DNA from: Magnolia sinica
Lineage: Eukaryota; Streptophyta; Magnoliopsida; Magnoliales; Magnoliaceae
NCBI RefSeq assembly: GCF_029962835.1
Contig: NC_080577.1
Location: 7,168,501 to 7,232,500 of the forward strand
Length of the DNA: 64,000 bases
Reading direction: 5' to 3'
Within the stretch, counting starts at the first letter, position 1. The number at the start of each line of letters is the position of its first letter. Under the pieces are notes generated by a model. The model searched no databases. It had not been told where the DNA came from and saw only the letters and a program-made list of their open reading frames with translations. The position numbers were made by a program, and so were the translations under genes. Below, one piece after another: positions 57,800 to 64,000 of this stretch.

Positions 57800-59067
57800 G
57801 AAATCAGAAAATCCATAAATGTGGAGAGGGAATATCTTGAGCAACCGTAATTAATTGTTAGAACTCCTACCACCAAATTTTATAGCTGATGAGTCTTTGA
57901 TGGGAACCATGTTGTTAACTTGGATGACAAGTAACCGGCACACGTCTATGTACGGTGACGGTTTCGAGGTTTGGACGTGGATTGATTAGTGACGCCGCGA
58001 AACTAGCAATGGCCAATGGTTGGTGATGCGGGGGCTGCATGATATATCTAAATCTTTTACATCATATGAAACAGTGTTGATTGAACTCCCAAGGTAAAAA
58101 AATTCTCACCAAGCTTATATTTGTTTTTTGCCCTTTATCAATGTTTGTATGACGTAATCAGGTTGGATGTCAAATAATCTTATTTTGAGATTTAGATATA
58201 CCTCATTTTTAGGATCAAGCCCCTAAAATGATATGAAAAAAATGAATGGACGGTATGGATATTACACATACATCATGAAAAGGCCCACATAACACCGAGC
58301 CAACTAGCTAGTGGCAGCGTGAGGTTCCCTAATTCCGAATGGCATCCGTACCATACACTTGAGTAAATGGAATGTGAACCATCTTCAGCCACACTATGTG
58401 GGTCCACCATGTTCTATGTGTTCATCTTCATTTATGCCAATTCCTACTATAGCCCATCGAGAAATGTTCCGAGGAGGATTTTGTGGTAAAATAGTTAGTG
58501 TCTGAGCAGTGCCACATCATCAACTAAGAAAAAGTGGTCAAGCATGTTGAAACGGTTATCAAAACAGATTGCATGATTAGAAATTTTGTTTTTCTTAAAA
58601 AAAAAACAAGCAGTGCTAAAGCGGCTATAGCAACGGTTAGAATGTAGGAAGAATCTAGATGATCGATCTAATGCTATAAATAATATAGAAAGTCAATTAA
58701 AAAATTTATTTCATACTAACCAAATTTATCTTTCAATTATCTTTTAATTATCTATCATTTATATTCTTTAGTATAATTGTTATCGTTATCTTACATTTAA
58801 ATTCGTTAGTGTAATCCATGGCAATAGTTAAGTAGTTGTTAACTTTAGCTACAATTCGAGTCTACGCTTATCTGTTAGATTCAGTTTTAATAGCATTTTG
58901 TGGTTGTTTTATGTGGTCAATTGTAAAAATTTGCGTAAGGTAAAGGAATGACCCATTTTTAAAAGACGAACCTCACCTTATGGCGGTCGCCTAATTACGT
59001 ATTTACCTGTCTTGACATAGTCATATACAATCAATTTCCAACATATTTGCCTATCTTGGTGTTTAGG
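57800..59067. other. AT-rich DNA with one MITE relic
   Basis: About 58020-58300 is a degraded W-family element (CATCATATGAAACAGTG, then ATGAATGGACGGTATGGATA). The remainder is AT-rich with no gene. Confidence 0.4.
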
Positions 59068-59075
59068 GTCATAGC

Positions 59076-60220
59076 TAAAGGTGGGCATCTAGTCGAGTCA
59101 GACCGGATTAGGCCCAACTCAACTTGGTCCGAAACTTTCAATAGCCTAAGCCGAACTCGATCTGATCCGAGACCGAGTCCGGATCCTCTGACTCGATCCG
59201 ATTTGTCGCATTGCTGTCCTGATCCGAATCGAGTCCGATTTGGTTAGGGAAACCGAGTCAGATAGGATTGGTACAATTCAGATCGAATCCTTTATTTCAA
59301 TGGTAGACGTCCAACCCCAACTACCTTTTGCAGTGTGGTCCACTTGATCTTTAGATCTGTCTTATTTTTCGACTCAAGCCTTAAGACGAGCCCGCCAAAT
59401 GGATGGATGATTTGGATATAACACATACCTCGTTATGGGACGCACAGAACTTGCTGACGTCAATGCACCAGCTGGCATGGTGCGTGGTACACCTGTCAGT
59501 CCACTTACATACAAACGTTGAGAGGGGTTATAGGTTACCCTCCCATTAAAACATTCATGAACATTTTTTGGGCCCACCAAGGTGTGGTTCACAAATCCAA
59601 ACCATCCATTATGTGTGTCCCACTTGGATGAGGGTTCAGACCAAGTTTCATATGCATCCAAAATTTAGGTGAGCCCCACCAAGTGCTTTTATATGTTTAG
59701 GAATGTCTTCATGATTTTAGATGGTATGGCCCACCTGAGTTCCATATACAGCTGATTTTTGGAATATCCTATAATTTAAAGGGGACCCATCAAATGCATG
59801 GTGTTGATGTTCGACACAGATCATGGTGAGGCCCACACAGCTCGACCTCATGGGAAGTTCCCATGAGTTAACCTTTTCCCTGTCCTTGAGCACAGAGGAG
59901 GAGGGATTAGCTACTTCCCCTGCCACCGGCCAATGGCTGATAGTTGATGCTCCGCGGACCCCACCATGATGTCTTTATTTCATTCATGTCGTCCATCTAT
60001 TTTTCTAAATCATTTTATGGTATTAAACAAAAAATGAGGTATATCCCAATCTCAAGTGGACAACATTATAGCAAATAGTGTTGAATAAACATTGTACAGA
60101 TCGGATCAGTCCGAATTGACCACTGATCCGAACACTATCCGATGTACGAACGGATCTGAGTGGTTCTACTCGATCTGCACCGATCCAGGCCTTTGGTTCG
60201 GTTGATTCTACCCGGCTCTA
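59076..60220. mobile_element. hAT-type MITE of the TAGAGCTGGGCA family with nested insertions
   Basis: The left end TAAAGGTGGGCATCTAGTCG and right end GATTCTACCCGGCTCTA are imperfectly inverse. Identical flanks GTCATAGC lie at 59068-59075 and 60221-60228. Between about 59295 and 60085 it holds fragments of three other families: W-family arms, the GTGGTACACC element, and a partial TCCCATGAGG MITE at about 59520-59875. Confidence 0.8.
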
Positions 60221-60579
60221 GTCATAGCTGTTCGGTTTGAATGAAGCCGCACATTCAATTCTACTATGATTGCACTAATCATGTGACCAAGATTGAAATA
60301 ACAACAATAATGTACTTAAAATCCTCTACATCCATTTGGTGAGAACCATTGTTTGGTAAATACAGAAGATAGCCTGATTAAAAACTGATACAGGGAGCAT
60401 TAGTGACGAAGATGTAAAATTGATCCCAAACCTACGGTGTGACGGGAGTGGATTAAGTGCAGCTCTTGTCATGGGGCCTACCTTGATGTATGTATTCTAC
60501 ACCAACGTTGTTCATCCATTTTTCCAGATTATTCAAGGCATGAACCCAAAAACAAAGCAGATCCAAAAATCAAGTAAAC

Positions 60580-60665
60580 CGTGATTTCACCACAATGGGA
60601 ACTTGACCCATGGCCTCGTGTTGAAACTCTTGTGAGTATACCACCAAGGCATGAGCAAGGACTCA
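60580..60665 (-). mobile_element. tRNA-derived SINE fragment
   Basis: The reverse complement contains CATGCCTTGGTGGTATACTC (A box region) and a B-box region near CATGGGTCAAGTTCCC. No A tail remains. It is embedded in a W-family MITE (about 60470-60780). Confidence 0.5.
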
Positions 60666-61361
60666 ACAGTGGTGATTGAATTCACTTCCATTAACAACTT
60701 CCTAGGGCCCACCGTAATGTTTCGGTAATGCTTACCTTCCATCCAACCTGCTGATAAGGTCTGATAAACCCGGATAAAGGGGAAAAAAACACATATTTGA
60801 AATCCTCTAAATACTTTGAATTTTCCCAGATGTTTTCGGATTCTTTTGACAAATAGAAAAAGAAAAGAAAAACTGGCAGTCACGCCCCTATAAGGGACGT
60901 TACGCCCTGTTATGCCCCCGTAATGGCATCGGTGAGGACCGTTACATCCACCAATATGGTTACCACACACCTTGATCACGGGTCAAGTTCTTGGGAAGGA
61001 CTGCTGAAATAGCACAGTAGGTTATGGTGCCCATCTTTTTATCAAAGAAAAAGAAGGAAAAATAATAATAATAAATATGAAAAGAAACTGTTAAATGGTA
61101 TGCATCTATTTCTACAAAGGTGGTCATCTTATTCAGCAACAGTGCAATCTTTTATACGAATCGTCTAAAAATCCAATACATGAATTTTCAAATTCTTTGA
61201 AATTTCTTGGCACTTTAATTAGAAAATTATTCCCACGCCAAGCCTACAGAAGGCGAGCTTCGGTGTTTAAGAGCCCAACTGATATCATGCATGGCATCTG
61301 TAGGAGCAGTTATATTTACAGAGGGATTTATCTTGCTTGAATGATGAAGTTCCTGATGTTC

Positions 61362-61543
61362 TCAGTCAACTTCCAGCACTACCTTACCATGAACAAGCCT
61401 CTTGTCTTTCGCCCCATGAGCCTCCCTCACTTGTGTGATTGGGAATATCTTTTCCACGGGTACCTTCAGCTTCCCGGCCTCGGCGAGTCTGCGGATCTCG
61501 TCTAGACCTTCAGGGTCAGCCCTCATGTATGTCCAGCAATACT
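61362..61543 (-). CDS. RTN4IP1-like mitochondrial zinc-type oxidoreductase, last exon (partial gene)
   Basis: After a TGTACAG acceptor the minus strand encodes WTYMRADPEGLDEIRRLAEA, GKLKVPVEKIFPITQVREAH and GKVVLEVD, then TGA at 61364-61362. This is the C-terminal end of plant homologues of RTN4IP1/OPA10 (GroES-like, medium-chain dehydrogenase superfamily), which act as mitochondrial NAD(P)H-dependent oxidoreductases. The 59-residue exon is free of stops and well conserved, so the gene is probably active. The other exons lie beyond the right edge; the intron holds a hAT MITE and a SINE. Its 3' end faces that of the OPA3-like gene. Confidence 0.85.
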
Positions 61544-61673
61544 CTGTACAGTCAAAACCAAGATGAACCTAAGTATGCGATTTTCAGTGGTTGCATACTA
61601 ATATAAAATACAAGAACGTAAATATGCCCACAATACTATGTGTGATCCTTTTGACATTCACATTACACAAGAT

Positions 61674-62107
61674 CAGTGTTCGAAATATCGGTATCATGTT
61701 ACATATCGCACCCTTGGGATACAGATATGTATCGGTTATCACATGGGATACATCGATTGTATCGTGTAATGTATCGTTGTTGTTAGAAACAAGGGGAAAC
61801 ATTAGAAATTGGTCGAATTTTTTAATGAAATTTCAGTGATTGTTAAAAAAGACATCAATACACACTTAACAAATCAAGATATTAGAAAAAACAAATGCAC
61901 AAAATAGGTTTTCTTTGTATGGGGTCCTAATCCATGCAACATGATTTACATAAAAAAAGGATCGAAAATATTTATATATAAAAAAAATGTTCACCAGATT
62001 GAACATGTGGGATATATCTCACTACTTCTACGTTTCGTATCGCACAGGTGGGATACAAGAAATATCGTGGGATATATCGGCCGATATCCTCAATATTTAA
62101 AACACTG
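61674..62107. mobile_element. hAT-type MITE, CAGTGTTTTAAATATCG family (copy 2)
   Basis: From CAGTGTTCGAAATATCGG to ATATTTAAAACACTG, flanked by identical CACAAGAT (61666-61673 and 62108-62115). 434 bp, about 300 bp shorter than copy 1 through an internal deletion. It lies in the intron of the RTN4IP1-like gene. Confidence 0.88.
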
Positions 62108-62359
62108 CACAAGATCAGTTTGCAACTCACAGCAGAACTAGAAAGAGGTAACTCCGAAACAACCAGCTTAAACTTTTTTTCCTAAGATAACAAGAACCAT
62201 CTTAACAAAGCAAGGAACGGTTCAGATTGTATTTGAGATTTCATACAGTAGTAGCATCCATACCAAACTTTCCATTTGAATAACAAACTTCATCAAAGAA
62301 TCTAATGCATTTGCCTTTTCTTTTCTTTAGTTTTGAAGAAATCTTAAGGCTATCTAACT

Positions 62360-62457
62360 CTTTTTTTTAACACACATGCACCACAATGGGTACTCGAACC
62401 CACGAACTTTGTGTTGAAACTCTTGTGAGTCTACCACTAAGCCATGAGCAAGGACCG
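62360..62457 (-). mobile_element. tRNA-derived SINE with 14-bp target duplication
   Basis: The minus strand reads GGTCCTTGCTCATGGCTTAG, then TGGTAGACTC (A box), then GTGGGTTCGAGTACCC (B box), and ends in an A-run. Identical flanks AAGGCTATCTAACT lie at 62346-62359 and 62458-62471. At 98 bp it is little more than the tRNA-like head plus tail. Not a tRNA gene: arms do not fold correctly by eye and there is an insertion signature. Confidence 0.8.
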
Positions 62458-62471
62458 AAGGCTATCTAACT

Positions 62472-63240
62472 TCGTGCACATAGAAATCAATAATTACAAA
62501 GAGGCGAGTTGATGCAAGACATGAAATTCAAATATGATATGCAAGATTTTCAGACTTTGGATCACACTAGTTCAGAAACAATTACACAAAATTTCATTTC
62601 CCACACAAAAGTTCAAGCACTCAATCAAGGGGAATCTATGCAGGCCCAAGCCTACACAAGCTAGGCTGGATCAATCAAAGTTATCAACCAAACAGTAGTC
62701 AAAAGAGAGTAAATTTATCCACACGTGCATAGAAATATTTCTCCAATCCAAAGGATTCACAGGTTTCAATTCGAGGAACTCTTGGGTTAGGAAAAGGGGC
62801 AAATAAATTGGAACTTAATGCAATCTAGGGTTAGGGTTAGTGAAAGTAAGTAAGAGAGGAATGAAAGAGAGGAAAGATGGGATCCGACGATGGTCCACGC
62901 GTGTGGACAACGGGCCAGACGTGATGCACATGCGCAGGGGCCTAACTGCACGTGCGTAGGGGCCACGAACCTGGAAAGCGACTCCTTGAGTCGAACCCGG
63001 AAAGCGACTCCTTGAGTCCGGTTGGCCAAGGGTGGAATCCAAAACCCCAAATTTCAGCTTGATCTGATGCACAGTCTGTGCGTGGTGCTCCGCCGAAATT
63101 TTAGCCCTCCTGCACGGTCAGATTCTGAAAATCTGCTGTAAAGAGAAAAACGGCTGCAATTGAGGATGGATTTGAAGCGTAGATGACTGTAGGAGAAGAG
63201 AAATATCAATGGTAGAAGGTGGGGGCGAATCGAGACGAGT
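62472..63240. other. No exon seen; short tandem
   Basis: Probable intron or flank of the RTN4IP1-like gene. A 26-bp tandem with GGAAAGCGACTCCTTGAGTC lies at about 62974 and 63000. No coding exon of the oxidoreductase was recognised. Confidence 0.4.
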
Positions 63241-63249
63241 GTGGCTTCG

Positions 63250-64000
63250 CACCATGATAGTCAGCCCTTCGAGGAAGGGAGGGTTTCACACCCAATTAGA
63301 TTTCCACAACTCAGAAACTCAGATAAACAAGAGAAAAAAATGCAAAAATTTTATTAATCTTCAATGAGAAAAAACTCTATAAGGGGTGCCTATTTATAAG
63401 AAAACCCTATACCCCAGAACTCGCACCATGTGCACAACCTATTACTTGGAGACGAAGTAATAAAAAATAATAATTAATCAAAGCAATCTAAATCATCCAT
63501 GATATTCCTAATAACAATAATAAGCAACACCCAAAGTACTAGATTAATTAGAATAGTGGGCCACGATCATGAGAACCTATGGTGGGATTCACATGACTAT
63601 CGGGTCCACTCCAACGAACCAAAACGCAGTCCTCTAACTAGAAGGCCCTTCTTAGACGTCGTCATCGATCCAGATCGATGGTGGGGCCCTCCTCCTTGCG
63701 TATATGCGTAGGGGGGGCGTGCGTGTGCGCGTGATGTCCCCATCACGAGTACTTTGCAAATTGTCTGAGACACCCCTCCAAAAGCGCCTAACAGAAGTGT
63801 CCCATACGTGCCAAAGTAGCACATACAAGATCTGGGCAGTTCATCACGCTGGCTTCACAGTGAACATGCTCTGGTCTACAATTAGGCAAACTCCACTTGC
63901 AGGTGGTCAGCACATGTATGAATAAATGGACAGTAGAAGAGGTAACTAACGGTTCACATTCAACAGATATTTGCAGCCCACCTAGTAAGTGGACCTGCCT
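63250..64000 (-). other. Possible LTR-type promoter region, otherwise unassigned
   Basis: On the minus strand, TTATAAATAGG (about 63400-63390) is followed by a leader with AATAAAATTTTTGC (poly(A)-like), an arrangement typical of an LTR's R region. I could not find LTR ends or a primer site, so this is tentative. No gene seen to the window end. Confidence 0.25.

Noticed and set aside
62360-62457. Functional tRNA gene
   Set aside because: A and B boxes are present, but an A tail and a 14-bp target duplication show a retroposed SINE.
1-64000. CRISPR array, operons, bacterial-type systems
   Set aside because: No spaced direct-repeat array or prokaryotic gene organisation; the sequence is a plant nuclear genome.

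Overview
The window looks like nuclear DNA of a flowering plant. It has intron-rich genes with plant-type proteins, Ty3/gypsy (Tat-type) and Ty1/copia retrotransposons, hAT-type MITEs with 8-bp target duplications, tRNA-derived SINEs and LINE remnants. The very abundant long-inverted-repeat elements with GTGGGCCCCACCATGATG-like arms suggest, from memory only, a magnoliid-type genome; that placement is inference. Most of the 64 kb is transposon-derived and gene density is very low.

Layout. 1-10.3 kb: AT-rich DNA packed with MITEs, including a clean hAT-type copy at 1126-1920 and a fold-back element at 8091-8365. 10.31-22.13 kb: the last exon of a plant O-methyltransferase (minus strand) split by a minus-strand Tat-type Ty3/gypsy retrotransposon (10355-21863). 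The element has LTRs at both ends, a tRNA-Asp-type primer site, decayed gag-protease-RT-RNase H-integrase, and an antisense, apparently spliced accessory gene (11630-15204, plus strand) with its own G-box and TATA box. That accessory gene is itself split by a solo LTR (13486-14750, duplication GATAG). 22.2-27.1 kb: nested fold-back MITEs and a hAT-type element (25968-27134). 27.4-35.5 kb: two 5'-truncated Ty1/copia elements placed back to back, the left one on the minus strand and the right one on the plus strand with an intact 3' LTR. 35.5-40.8 kb: more MITEs, including a duplicated composite block and a hAT element carrying a promoter-like leader (39600-40393).

41.06-51.07 kb: the one complete host gene, a four-exon OPA3-like gene (166 residues, plus strand). 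Its introns hold a LINE 3' end, an Au-like SINE, a hAT MITE and a LINE fragment split by a solo LTR. 51.4-61.3 kb: LINE RNase H remnant, a roughly 190-bp tandem repeat, a second solo LTR, and a hAT element with nested insertions (59076-60220). 61.36-61.54 kb: the last coding exon of an RTN4IP1-like mitochondrial zinc-type oxidoreductase on the minus strand, convergent with the OPA3-like gene. The remainder of that gene lies beyond the right edge.

The two live-looking genes both encode predicted mitochondrial proteins. Everything else is transposon remains or unassigned sequence. Coordinates of retrotransposon domains are approximate where frames are broken. LTR, TIR and TSD positions were read base by base.
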